Part shown: positions 44,236 to 55,999 of the stretch, piece by piece | How positions within the stretch are numbered: the stretch's first letter is position 1 | Layout of the letters: the number at the start of each line of letters is the position of its first letter | Program-made: the position numbers and the translations under genes | The notes under the pieces: model-generated | Seen by the model: the letters and a program-made list of their open reading frames with translations, nothing else | Databases searched by the model: none | What the model was told of the DNA's origin: nothing | Origin: Tipula vernalis | Taxonomy: Eukaryota > Arthropoda > Insecta > Diptera > Tipulidae | DNA length: 64,000 nucleotides | Assembly (NCBI GenBank): GCA_958295665.1 | Contig: OY282560.1 | Location: 25,379,653-25,443,652, forward strand | Direction: 5' to 3'

Positions 44236-46368
44236 TTATGAATAAAATAATTTCAATCTATTATTATGCACGATAACATTCTTATTTTTTATTCTAATTA
44301 CAGAATTCTCAGGAGAATTTATTTCAGTAATTTGATATGGACCTGTCCAAATAGGATCTAATTTTGATTTCCTTGCTTCATTTTTTAAAAGAACATGATC
44401 ATTTACGTTAAATTTTGTGTTTGTTGATTTCTTATCATAATAAAGTTTTGATTCGTTTTTACGTTGTAGTAGATTTTGTCTAGCAATATTCCAAGATGTT
44501 CTTAACCGACATTTCAATTCCTCAGTAAAATCTTCGTAATTGTAAAGCGGGGTTGGTTCGCGTTTTAGAGAAGTAGGCAAATTTGGCTTAAATCCATACA
44601 CAAGCTCAAATGGCGTGAAATTTGTAGATGAATGTGAACTTGTATTGTACGAAAAATTTGCAAATACTATCCATAAATCCCAATTGAAAGTATCTTTATC
44701 ACAATAAATACGGAAATATTCTCCAAGAGTACGATGACTTCGCTCCAATGCACCATTCGTTTCAGGATGATAAGCCGTTGCAAAAAATTTTTGAATATGC
44801 AAAATTTTGCAAACTTTAGAGAATAGCGAGCCCATGAAGTTTGATCCCTGATCGGTAAGAATTGCTTTTGGAGCACCAAATTTACATATAAATTCTCGCA
44901 CAAATGCTTCCGCTACTGTTGACGCCTCTTGATTTGGAATAGGTACACTAACAGAAAATTTGGATAAATCATCTTGCATTGTGAGAATGTAGCGATTGCC
45001 ATTGTAAGTTAGAGGTAATGGGCCTACTATATCCAAAAATATTTTTTCGAACGGTTCAGATGATGTGGTAGTGATTTTCATAGGAAGTTTTGTGTTCCTA
45101 CCAAACTTATGAAGTTGACATTGTTTACATTTTTTGATAAAGTTTGAGATACGTTTCATCATTCTGGGAAAATTATAATATTGTTTTATTCTACGATATG
45201 TTCTTGCAACACCCTGATGGCCACCTAATGGAGTGATGTGAAATTCAGATATTGTTTTTGAAATATCGCCTTCGTTAACTAATTCTCTTATATTTGTTGA
45301 ATTGACTGATTTTTGATATGTCTGGGTTGATAAATCATTTGATTGGGAATTCTTCAAGGTTGTACTAGTAGAAGCAGCAGTTTGAGACAATTGTTGATTT
45401 TGAGGTTGCAACTTAGATTGTGCCTTAGTTTGTGCACGTGGAGTAATATTAACTTTAGCAATAGATAATTTAAATTCATCAAAACTAATGCGACTAAGGG
45501 CATCTGCGTTTAAGTTACATTTTCCGGGCTTGAAGGCAATATCAAAATTATAATCTTCGATTTCCAATCTCCATCTTATCAGTTTGGATGTTGGATCATT
45601 ACTAGTGAATAAATAAGTTAATGGTTTATGATCCGTTCTCACAAGAAAATGATTGCCGTATAAATAGGGTCTAAACCGTTTTAGTGCCCAAACAATGCTT
45701 AGCAGTTCTCTCTCAGTTGTCGAATAACGTTGCTCGGTTTCGTTTAATACTCTGCTTATGAAACAAATCGGTAGATCATTGCTATCCTTTTCTTGGGATA
45801 GAACCGCCCCTATCGCGTACTTGCTAGCATCCGTTGTGACAATAAACTCACGATTAAAGATTGGATGTTGTAATACTGGTGGGGTAGTTAATGCGGTTTT
45901 CAAAAAATTAAAGCTCTCATCACAAAAAGCTGTCCACTTAAATTCAACATTTTTTTTTAACAAATTATTAAGTGGCACGATAATATCAGCAAAATTATTA
46001 ATAAATCGACGATAGTAGCTACAAAGGCCAATAAAGCTTTTCAATTCCTTTTGATTATTTGGTCTTGGGAAATTTACCATTGCCGAAATTTTTGATGGAT
46101 CAGCCATGATGCCTTTTTCAGAGATTATATGGCCTAGATAATTTATCTCTCGACATAAAAAATGGCATTTTTTAGGATTTAATTTTAAATTAAAACTTTG
46201 TAAGCACTTAAGAACGTCTGATAGTTTGGAATTATGGTCGTTTAGATCATAACCATATGTAACTACGTCATCCATATATGCAAAACATTTTACTCCCGTT
46301 AATCCGGCGAGTACACAATTCATTAATTTTTGAAAGGTGAGAGGAGCTCCTTTTAAACCAAACGGCAT
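44236..46368 (-). pseudogene. Gypsy pol, C-terminal 710 codons: RT palm, RNase H, integrase
   Basis: This long open frame starts inside the RT. Motifs in order: MPFGLKGAPLTF (1-12), active site AYMDDVVTYG (~30-40), LNYLGHII-like segment, RNase H TTDASKYAIGAVLSQ (~175), the HHCC finger of integrase (GGHQGVARTY ... CKQCQ, ~380-425), and the DDE triad in LDIVGPL (~442), LTDQGSNF (~505) and ERSHRTL (~541). A C-terminal DPIWTGPYQI segment and a stop at 44236 complete it. All catalytic residues appear intact. The apparent Met start is only the internal MPFGL motif; the frame is separated from upstream pol by a single-base lesion. The protein makes and integrates element cDNA. Confidence 0.92.
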
Positions 46369-47771
46369 ACGTGTAAATTGGAAATGGCCTGCTTCGGTGC
46401 TAAAGGCCGTTTTATGTTTGTCGATTGATGATAACCGCTTTCAAGATCTAGAGTCGAAAAATATGTAGCTTTGCCCAATTGATCAAAAATGTCTAAGATG
46501 TTAGGAAGGGGATAAACCTCGTTTAAAGTACATTTATTCAGGCGACGAAAATCTACCACCACTCTCCATTTTTTTTCATTTGTGTTTGATTTCTTCGGGA
46601 CTATTAATAATGGCGAATTCCATGGGCTCATGCTTTGCTCAATTACACCTTCGTCTAACATATTTTCTACTTGTCGATGTATCTCTTCCTTTGCTGAGTG
46701 TGGTAATCTATACGGTTTTGTATAAATTGGTCTAGATCCTGAAGCGAGAGGAATTTCATGTGTTATTGCAGCTGTGGTACCTAATTTATCACCGGGCAAA
46801 TGAAACACATCGTTAAATTCTCGACAAATATTTAAAATAGAACTTTTCTCCTCGTCGTTTAAATGATTTAAGTTTATTATTTCTTCTAATTTCTTTAAGC
46901 GATCTTCTATTTTTGAAGAATTAGTTATACTATTATAACAATAAATATTATAATCACAAAGAGGTTTCAAGGCTACATTTAGATTAGGTATTTTAACAGT
47001 CTCTTCATTTAAGTTTAAAATCGTTGCAGTGGACATTTTATTTTCGATTCTTAAGATAGAATGTGCGATAAATACATTTGAATCAATTTCATCTGCTTCA
47101 CAAAAATAATCTCCATCGGATTGATTGAATTGCAGTAACAAAATCATTTCAGATCGTGCTGGTATGGTATTGCCTAAACTTGGATGATTACAAAATCGAG
47201 TAGAATGGTTTATCGATCCAATTTGTAAAATTTCATTTTCATAGTCAAGTTTGCACAAATTATTTTGTAAGAAATCCTTACCGAGAATACCATCACAATC
47301 AAGATGAAAATTGTCGGACATAGCAAGAAATTCATGTTGTAGGATACCTTTTGGAAATTGTAGGGCGAGCTTAATAGTTCCCTTTGACTGAATTTTCTCT
47401 TTTGTAATGCCATTTACATTACATTTATTTAAAATATTTATATTTTCAGGTTGATTTAATACATTCAATTTGATAATACTTATTTCAGCCCCACTATCGC
47501 ATACGAAAAACGATGGTGTATGTTTTAGTTGGGGAATCTGTAATGGTATGTACTTCAAATTATTTGAACAAATATGAACATCAGGTTTTACTTGTTTGGC
47601 GTAATTGTTAGTTTGCGCTGGATTTTTGTCTGATGATTTTTTTGGCTGAGTGACGTCATAATCACGAATTGGAATAATTGCCAAGTTCTTGTCATCGTGT
47701 TTTTCATTATGTGACCGATTAAGAGGTTCTAAATTATTTTGCTGTGAACACCGAATTAAGGTTTCACTCAA
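46353..47771 (-). pseudogene. Gypsy pol, N-terminal part: protease and RT fingers
   Basis: An open frame of 472 codons, whose TTG first codon is not a start. In the same frame it extends upstream to about 47813, overlapping the end of gag in the -1 frame, as expected for ribosomal frameshift expression. The protease active site is FVCDSGAEISIIK (~47510). RT fingers include PYRLPHSAKEEIHRQVENML, SPWNSPLLIVPKK, WRVVVDFRRLN and TYFSTLDLESGY with the first catalytic Asp. Frame is lost at about 46423-46437 after ESGYHQ, consistent with a small deletion, and RT resumes in the next block. Apart from this, no stop is seen, so the element was probably active fairly recently. Confidence 0.9.
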
Positions 47772-47785
47772 ACAATGGTGTTCAT

Positions 47786-48330
47786 CTAATCTTGTTTGAG
47801 TGTATCGTAGTTTCCCGAATTCTCCTCTTTTTGATCAAGGGAATTAGTTTTTGCTAATTTCTTAGCTATGTTTTTCGCTCTTTTATTACATTCTGGCAGA
47901 GTATGGCCGACTTTGTGACAATAATTGCAAATTTTTAGGACCGTTCTGTTTGGAATTGAGTTGACTGTTTGGTTTGATTTTATTGTTGGTTTTGGATGCG
48001 GGTTGAAACTAAATGAACTGCCATGTTGAGGAATGAATGTTTGATTCACTTGTGGCCGCACAAAATTAGACGTACTCGCGGATGGTTTGGGATTTATTGA
48101 ATAACATTTATCCTCTGAATGTCCAGTTTTATGACATATCTGACATTGAATTTTAAATCTATCGTTTGCTTTGAAAGACAGTGGATTAAAAGATATGTTA
48201 TTATTACCCACAGTTCGAGTAGAATTTAAATATGACATTGAGGCTTCTTCCTCAATAGCTTTTGTGATTTGTGCACTTGTGCACGTTGCTTTTGTGCACT
48301 TTTTCATGAAGTGAACCGACAGGCTTTTAC
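47786..48330 (-). pseudogene. Gypsy gag C-terminus with two zinc knuckles, truncated
   Basis: The frame holds two CCHC knuckles, CQICHKTGHSEDKC and CNYCHKVGHTLPEC, separated by a Pro/Ser/Asn-rich linker, and then a basic KRAKNIAKKLAK tail and a stop at 47786. Reading upstream, gag-like sequence fades near 48310-48330 (AQITKAIEEEASMSYLN is still plausible linker). The open frame continues to 48499 only because it crosses antisense LINE RT sequence. Gag packages the genomic RNA. The capsid-like N-terminal domain is absent. Confidence 0.85.
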
Positions 48331-48545
48331 TACCAATTTGACGGGATTTTGGAGACCGTCTTGAAAAGCGCGTTATGAAACGTATTGTCCTTCCTGGGCA
48401 ACCGTCAAAATTGGTTTCAATGTGCCAGCTTTTAATGGATGCATTCGGGATAACATCTGGAGTGCGGCAAGGAGACCCAATAGATAAAACTTTCATCAAC
48501 CTATCATTGGAGTATATCAGTCGTCAAAATCGCAACCATTTTCGG
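48312..48545 (+). pseudogene. LINE RT fragment on the far side of the Gypsy element
   Basis: The plus-strand frame reads SKLVSMCQLLMDAFGITSGV, then RQGDPIDKTFINLSLEYISR. This is RT motif B (SGVRQGDP) with the following L-F-N-L-x-L-E-x-x-x-R segment of RTE/R4-like LINEs. Its orientation and type agree with the N-terminal RT fragment at 42735-42895. The two are best explained as one LINE split by the Gypsy element. The active-site YADD segment that should follow is not found. Confidence 0.65.
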
Positions 48546-48939
48546 CTTGGACAATTCTTCAGTTATTTTTTAATGTCCAAAATTTTTGGGTCTTTCATCA
48601 TTTTAGTATTTTAGGCCGAAACAATTTCGAGTACAATCGCCCAAACGTAAAATGAAGAAACGCCCAAAAAGTTTTATCAAATTTTTAAGTGATCTTGGAT
48701 TTTTCGTTTTTGGGCGATTTGGTTTTGGGCAATTCGTGTCGCCGTCAAATATGTTTTGTCAATATATTTTCAAGAGGCACGCCTGCGTCAACTTAACAAT
48801 CGTGATTCAGAGAATTTTGAACTTCGATATGTATGATTGGCCAAATTTTGTCGATATTACAATTGAGCATAATTGAAAGAACAAGAGTTGTATGGTTGAA
48901 AAAAGAGCCTACCTTAAAACAATAAACTTTTAAGATTTA
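48546..48939. other. Spacer with small inverted motifs
   Basis: GCCCAAA and TTTGGGC motifs recur several times (48629-48730), on both strands. No gene is recognised. Confidence 0.35.
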
Positions 48940-51900
48940 TTTTGTCGGTTAACTTTTTGAGCAGACTAACTTTTTCGACCAACCTTTTCGTTTGACTTAC
49001 TTGGCTGAGGGACTGGTTGGGTTGACATTTTCAACTGAATTTTTCATAAGACTTGTTTAGCTGACTTTTGAGCTTATTTTTTTGCCTGAATTTTTGTGCG
49101 GATTTTTCGGAGTAACTTTTTGATTGACTTTCGAGGCTGGGGGTCTGAACTGACCTATTGGGTTGACTTTTTCAACTGGTTTTTGGATTTAACTTTTTGG
49201 TCTGACTTTTCGAACTAACAATTTAATCTGACTTTTTGAGCGGATTTTTTGGACTAACTTTTTCGCTGAACTCACTTGTTGGGTTAACTTTTCAACAAAT
49301 TTTTTTTATCTGACTTTTTAGCCCGACTGTATAAGACGAGGTTTTTTTGCCTAACTTTTTAATTTACTTTCTACCCTCAGAATCTGAACTGACTTGTTCG
49401 GTTGACTTTTTCAACTGGTTTTTGGATCTGACTTTTCGGGCTGACTTTTTGAGTTGTTTTTTCGGTATTGCTTTTTGAGCTGATTTTTTCGACTAACTTT
49501 TGGAATGACTTTTTGAGCAGACATTTCATCTAAATTTCTAAACTTTTTGAACAGACTTTTTCGATAAGCCTTTTCGGTTTATTTACTAGGCTGGAGACAG
49601 AACTGACTTGTTCGGTTGACTTTTCAACTGATTGTTTCATCTGACTTTCTAGCTGACTGTTTTAGCTGACATTTTGAACGGGTTTTTGAACTCACCCTTT
49701 TGAATAACTTCTTGGCTGACTTATTAGGTTGACTTTTTCAACTGATTTTTTCCTTCTGACGTTTTAGCTTACTTTTCCAGCTGACTTTTTTAGCAGGTTT
49801 TCCGGACTAACTTTTTGGATTGACGTTCTAGGCTGAACTGAATTTTTATGTTGACTTTTTCGAAAGCACCTCTGTTAATAACGAAGCAATCTAAAATAAA
49901 AATAGTCTCTTAGGCTCCGAAAAAGAAATGAAAATAAAGAAAAAAATCTAGAGGCCTGAGGATAATTTTGTTCGTTTGGATGGAGAGACTATCTTGAACT
50001 TTTATGTTCGTTTAGGGAATTCAAATAAATTCAGAATACGGGTAAAAAGAAAATACCGTTAGGAAATAAAACTAAAATTTTTCAACTAATTAAATGTACA
50101 CATATGAATTTGTACAAATAAAGAACACAAACAAAAAAGTACTAAAACCATTTAGTTTAAATTCCAATAACCTCTAATTTCTACTCATCCTTACGCTTAG
50201 ACCAATGCTAAGCGGCTTTGATCAGTTGTTTATTTTACTACGTGACATAAATATCAATTGTTTTTAAAAAAAAATTTCACGTTTTCCTGTCATCCTTACG
50301 CAAAGGATACAATGCTAAGCGGCTTTTGGGAGCTCCCTATTTTAGTATGTGAAAACGTTCTAATTTCTATTGGAATTTTATTTAATTGTCACAGCCCGGC
50401 AGGCATTTAAAAGTACTATTCAAAAATTTGTTAATAAATTTGTTATAATTAAAAAATTTGATTTTGTGGGATTGACGGTAACCGAATTTTTCGACGGTAA
50501 CCGAATTTTCCAACATATTTTTGGATCTATCTTTTTTGGATGAGTTTTTCGAGAAAGCCTTTTCGATTTATTTACTAGGATGGAGCCTGAACTGACTTGT
50601 TGGGTTGATTTACTAAACCGATTTTTTCATCTCACTTTTTTAGCTGACTTTTTGAGAAAGTTTTTGGACTAACTTTTTGGATTAACATTCCAGACAGATG
50701 GTCTGAACTGACATATTAGGTTGACTTTTTCAACTGAATTTTTGAACCTGACTTTTTTGGCCGACTTTTTGAGCTGACATTTTCGACTAAATTTTTGAGC
50801 CAACCTTTTTGATTGAATTACTAGGCTGAGGGTCTGAACTGATGTGTTGGGTTGACTTTTTACCAGATTTTTCTACTCGACTATTTAAGCAGACTTTAAA
50901 GCGTTTTTTATTTTGGACAACTCTTTGTATTGATTTTCTAGGCTGAGAAACTGACCTTTTTGCCACACATTTTGAGTTAACTTTTTGGTCTGACTTTTAG
51001 AGCAGATTTTTTCGACTAACTTTTGGGCTGACTTTTTGGGCAGGCTTTTTCGACAAGGATTTTTGATTAATTTACCAGGCTGGAACCTGAACTGGCGTGT
51101 TGGGTTGAATTTTTCAACTGATTTTTTCATCAGACTTTTAGCTGCCTTTTTGAACCAACATTTTGGTCGGACTTCTTGAGCGGGCTTCTCGATTAACTTT
51201 TTGGATTGACTTCCTAGGCTGAGGGTCTGAATAGACTTGCTGGGTTAACTTTTTCAACTGATTTTTGATTTGACTTTTCTGGCTGACTTTTACAGCTGAC
51301 TTTTTGAGCAGATTTTTGAACTAACCTTTTAAAATGACTTTTTGAACAGACATTTTCATCTAACCTTTCCGATTGACTTCTAGACTGAGGACCTGAAGTG
51401 ATTTGTGGATTTGACTTTTTCAACTGATTTTTTCATCTGACATTATTAGCTGCCTTCTCGAGCTAACTTTTTGGTTTGAATTTTTGAATTAGTTTTTTTG
51501 GACTGACCTTTTCGGTTGACTTACTAGACTCAGGGTCTGAGCTGACTTGTTGAATTAACTTTCACAACAGATGGTTTATCTTAAATTTTTGGCTCCTTTT
51601 GAGCTGACTGTGTGGTTTGACTTGTTGAGCAGACTTTTTGATTCAAATTACTTGTTGGGTTGACTTTTGTACAACTGATTACTACCTGAACTTTTGAATT
51701 GACATTTTGGGCTGACTTTTTGAACGTATTTTAGGACGAATCTTTTCAGTTAACTAGCTAAGAAGATGGGGGTCTGAACCGAACAAGTGATTGACTTTTT
51801 CAACAGATTTTTTGATCTGACGTTTTTGGCCGACTTTTTGGGCGAACTTTTCAAGTTGGCTTTTTGAACCGATTTCCTACGCTGACTTTTTTAGTTGACT

Positions 51901-52030
51901 TTATAGGATGGCTTTTTGTGCCAGCAGTTTAAAGTTTCATTTTGCGTAAACTTTTGAACCATTTATAAGCTGACATTTAGGGCTGAATTGTCGAGTTTTA
52001 TTTTCGGTTGCACTTTAAGAGCTAAAAAGT
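48940..52030. repeat. 3 kb minisatellite built on TGACTTTTT
   Basis: Short units such as TGACTTTTTGAGC, TAACTTTTTGG and TTTTTCGACTAAC are arranged into larger modules, each opened by CTGAACTGACTTGTTGGGTT then GACTTTTTCAACTG. Module anchors lie near 49009, 49150, 49268, 49383, 49588, 49712, then 50585, 50700, 50835, 51080, 51225, 51388, 51535, 51650 and 51772, so modules are about 110-200 bp. A block of different sequence at about 49880-50500 interrupts the array; it contains a direct repeat of CATCCTTACGC with AATGCTAAGCGGCTTT (50190 and 50290). The minus strand translates to Lys/Ser-rich fragments. Confidence 0.85.
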
Positions 52031-53918
52031 TAGCCAAAATGGGTACGGTAAGAATCAATATATTACGTTAATTATGCTACACACACGTCACACCCTGGCT
52101 TCAAAACTCACAAATTATCATACATAAAACAATAATTATACCATAAATGGTTTTCACAACCCTAATTTTATAACAAAAATAATTCTTAAATTAACTTTTA
52201 ACAATCTTAAAATTTATTCTCAAAAAAAAAAAAAACTTTTCTATAGTCTTAACGATTTTGCCTATTGCGTTTATAAAACGCGGTGCGATAAATAAATAAA
52301 AATATCTTCCTACACTCGTACATCTATTCGTATAGACGATGGGATAAGTTAAGTATTTTACGTTATTAAGCAAAAGAAAAAAAAAACAAAAATTCCAAAT
52401 TTCATAAAGTTTAACGAAAATAAAATTTAAAAGTTAACACAAATTTAGTTTTCTTCTCGCGAACTTTTCTCGACTAAGTACGTATATACACGTAATTGTT
52501 GGATAAAAGTTTTATTATTTTTTTTTTATTATAAATTCATTTAAGATCTAGATTTAATTTTTGTTGTATTCAGCCAGAAAAAAAAAATTGTAATTAGAAG
52601 TAAATTGCTGTTTTTGTTGTTGTTGTTGTTGTTGTTGCGTTTATAATTGAATTGTAGTACAAATATATACACAAGTGAAATAACAAAATGAAATTGCCTA
52701 AAAATGGTACATAACCGTACTTTATATATGTAAATAAATAAGGAGGAAGCCGTAAATTACTTTACGAAATCCAAAAAAAATAATTACTTTGGATACCAAA
52801 TATTGAGATGAATAGAAAATGTTAGGGATTTCTGCCTAAATTACTTTTCTTGAAACTTTCTTATAATACAAAAAATATAAATTGTATATCCGTAGATTTA
52901 ATTTTGGTTTTATTACAGTTGACGTACTTTCGTTTTTCGATTTATTTTCAATCTGGAGAACTATAAATTATCATCATCATCATCTTCATACACGTTTATA
53001 CTTTATAAATGAAGAGGGTGCGAGTAATCTACTATGAAAAGTAATTCTTCTTCGATAAAAGAAACTTACTTTGTAACAGTTGTAAATTTCGATTTTATAT
53101 ACGGTTTTGTGGTAAACGTTCCCTCGTATCTTTATAATTTATAAATGGAATATATTGACTAAGTTTTAGGTTTGCTCATTGGTATTGATTTTCTTAGATA
53201 AAGTTAATATTTTATGCAACATTGGCAGAAAATGACATAAATCAGGAATTGATTAGCAATTACCACAGTGAGGTGATTATAACAGCTTAAAAGCATCAAC
53301 TGTTTGTTGATGGATAAAATGTTATCGAAAGACAAAAGCAATGGATCCACCGGTGCCACCAGGCCCAATTTCTAAAAATTTCATGAGGACATCGAATTTT
53401 TCCTTATTGGCCTCTGTAACCAACATACAAGTACTCCATAAATTTACGAGTACTTCACTCAAATCACGTTTAAGTGTTGCATATAAAACATTATTTTAAC
53501 AGATCGCGCGAGATTGTCAGATAGAACTTGATGATATTTTCAAATTATGGAAAGATCGAACGGGATACAATATATAAATGTATTAATGAAAAGTGACTCG
53601 AAATAATTTTTTTTTTTTATTAAATCAAGAATCTGTAGATAATAATTTCCACCTGACTTGAAAGACTTTTCAAAAGAAAGACAATTTCTATAATTAGCAT
53701 TCTTGAAACTGTTGCAAATCTTTGGTTAAAACATTTTCCGTCATGCCCCATACCCATCTTTGAGTCTTCCGAATTAATTCGATCTGAGAAATAAGTAAAG
53801 CTCATACTGTGTTCAAGTAAGATATTAAGTCTGATCCTTCGAATTGTTACCCGAAAGTCATTATCCTCAGCCCTCTCCGTGGCATTAGACCAGTCGACCA
53901 ACCGGTGATTTAATAAAC
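52031..53918. other. AT-rich spacer, no gene recognised
   Basis: It holds a GTT microsatellite (52614-52637), an ATC run (52971-52985) and a minus-strand 93-codon frame (53901-53620) without recognisable motif. Nothing else is seen. Confidence 0.4.
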
Positions 53919-54045
53919 TCCCTCAAAGATCGATCATATCCCCTATATATTTGGTTATTCTCATCAATGATCTTTTATCTGTGACTCTCAATCCAATTCA
54001 TTCTTATGCTGATAACAGCTCATTAAGTTTCAGTCGTATGTTTCA
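53919..54045 (+). pseudogene. Small LINE RT fragment (motifs B and C)
   Basis: The plus-strand frame reads LPQRSIISPIYLVILINDLL and then NPIHSYADNSSLSF. This matches the P-Q-G-S-x-x-S-P ... I-N-D-L ... Y-A-D-D-S stretch of CR1/jockey-group RTs, with Gly to Arg in motif B and the second catalytic Asp changed to Asn. No other RT motif is found on either side, so it is a short relic. Confidence 0.65.
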
Positions 54046-55708
54046 CCTGCAGAAATGATCAATATACACCATTTTCAGAAGAGCACTAAGTTCTATAACT
54101 GTTTCTTGTTAGCTTATATCGTACTGAACTTCCACTTTATTCCTTCCTAACTTTTCGGTAATACTATGCAAGATCATTGTGTAACGAAATGTGTTACGCG
54201 TAACTAAAAACGTTAGAGATAGACATCATTTCTGAGATATTTACAGAGAAATATTTATCAGCCCAAAATTGGTATCAAAAATTGTTTGGCAATTCCTCAC
54301 TTTATATACTTGCGCGATTGTAATCTCTGTAACAAGAATATATAAAGAGACAAATTTTGGGCGATTATTTAGCCCAAACACCGAGCCCTGAAGATGCCAA
54401 TTAATTTAATTAATACAAATGAATCAATATGATACAAAAACGGCTTCGGGGGATTTTTCTGATACAAGCCAAATTTAGTAAAGCCCAATATGGCAGACTT
54501 TAGTTTTAAGCGAAAGGTGGGTCGCTGATAAATTCCCCGCTACAACATGAGGGCATGGATCTGGTACGGTCTGATAATGAAGCGGTCTGGTACTCAAACT
54601 CCGGAGTTTTATTTGTAGTACTTTTGTAAATTCAATAATGAGCATAACGATGTAAACTCATGTTTATTGAGTTGAAAATCTTAGTAGAATGATTTTTTGA
54701 TATTTTTGAATAACAAAACAATTCATGGAATAAAAATTTCAGAAAGTGCAATAATCAGTCAATGACTCTTAAGCACTCTTCTAAATTGTTGGTGTTTGCA
54801 CACTATTTAAAGAATAGAAAGGACATCGACACAAGTTCATAGCATACAATATGAAAAAGCAAACAAGTTTAACCCAAGCAACAAGTCAGGAGCTTTAATA
54901 TGAGGTTCGTTGAATATTTTCGGCATTTATCGTCCAGTAATAGTAAGCAAAGTTTCCCTTTATTACAAAACCATAAACTTCGAAAATATTCGTCAACATC
55001 ATTCGATAAACCCCAAGAATTATGATGCTCACGAAAGTCTTGAAAAATTTCTAAAAACCTCGAATCATCTGGGAGTGAACTCGAGAGCCTTGAAAACTTC
55101 GAACTAATTGTTAACATGCCTAATATCTCGACAAATGTTAAACCAAACTCGTAAAAATCTTGAATAATTTGGAAAATTCTAAAAGAGTAGGAGCCAAGTA
55201 ACACTAAAGACATTCTCATCTGGACAAGCTCGAAAATCCCTTAAAATATCAAATATTCACATAATCTCGTCGAAGGTATGTTAGAGCTTGAATTTTGCAC
55301 TTCTAAATGAATTTTTAAGAATCTGTAATTACCTTTAAATCCCTAACAGCGAACAAACAACAAATTTTCTCAAATAATTTGTTGCAGTTTATAAATTCAT
55401 TTCGTATTCGTTCATATCCACACCAATTTGTTATTGTGAAACACAACAAAATATTTTGGATATTTGTCCACGTTTTACTAAAAACTGAATCGTTCAATTA
55501 AAAAGGAAAACAATGGGGTTAAATAATAAACTTAATTAATATTTCAAAGCTAAAATAAACAACTTGGTGTTTTGTTGAACATCAACCTTCCGTGTATCAA
55601 TAAGTAACCCGTGAGTGGTGACCCCAACGTGATCACGTCGGGGTCTCCAATATAAAAATCATATAAATATGGTTTTTCCTTTATGTTTACACTTTTATTA
55701 ATTTGACA
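54046..55708. other. AT-rich spacer, no gene recognised
   Basis: Minus-strand frames at 54869-55219 and 55315-55497 show no family motif. Nothing else is recognised. Confidence 0.4.
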
Positions 55709-55715
55709 TACGCAA

Positions 55716-55764
55716 ACACCACACGCACACACACACACATACACACACACACGCACAAACACAT
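55716..55764. repeat. AC microsatellite at the 5' edge of the Waldo-like LINE
   Basis: An ACACACAC stretch with interspersed ACAT and ACGC (ACAY-type) units, ending ACGCACAAACACAT immediately before LINE sequence. Confidence 0.9.
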
Positions 55765-55769
55765 TCAGT

Positions 55770-55999
55770 AAAGATTGGCTGGGTAGTTCGCAAAGTTAGG
55801 GAGCTGATCCAACTAAAAACATGCTATAGGTGTCTAGAGTTTGGTCATATCGCTAAAGACTGCAACAACACTCTGTAGAAGATGCGGCGAAATTGGGCAC
55901 ATGGCGAGGACATACCAAAGTGCATGCTCTGCACTGGTGAACAAGGGCATATCGCAGGGAGCAGTAGGTGTCCACTATACAGGAGGGAAATCTCAGCCC
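55770..55999 (+). pseudogene. Waldo-like ORF1 C-terminus, segment 1
   Basis: It starts KIGWVVRKVRELIQLK and carries three cysteine knuckles: CYRCLEFGHIAKDC, CRRCGEIGHMART (last Cys displaced) and CMLCTGEQGHIAGSSRC. The three need two reading frames, so there are frameshifts near 55870 and 55915. The ORF1 of R1-clade LINEs binds the element RNA through these knuckles. Everything N-terminal of the knuckles is missing: the LINE begins straight from the AC microsatellite. Confidence 0.8.

Larger units (their letters stand above)
43260..48330 (-). mobile_element. Ty3/Gypsy LTR retrotransposon, 5' end lost
   Basis: On the minus strand the order is gag zinc knuckles (48180-47870), protease (~47510), RT (46560-46020), RNase H (~45830), integrase (45250-44240), then a polypurine tract and a putative 3' LTR (left of 43776). 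Only one frameshift breaks pol. The 5' LTR, leader and gag N-terminus are missing: the reading frame is replaced near 48310-48330 by LINE sequence on the opposite strand. As LTR elements do not normally integrate 5' truncated, a later deletion is inferred. Confidence 0.88.

Noticed and set aside
48375..48499. Extension of Gypsy gag to a start at 48499
   Set aside because: This part is antisense to LINE RT sequence, so the open frame continues there by chance.
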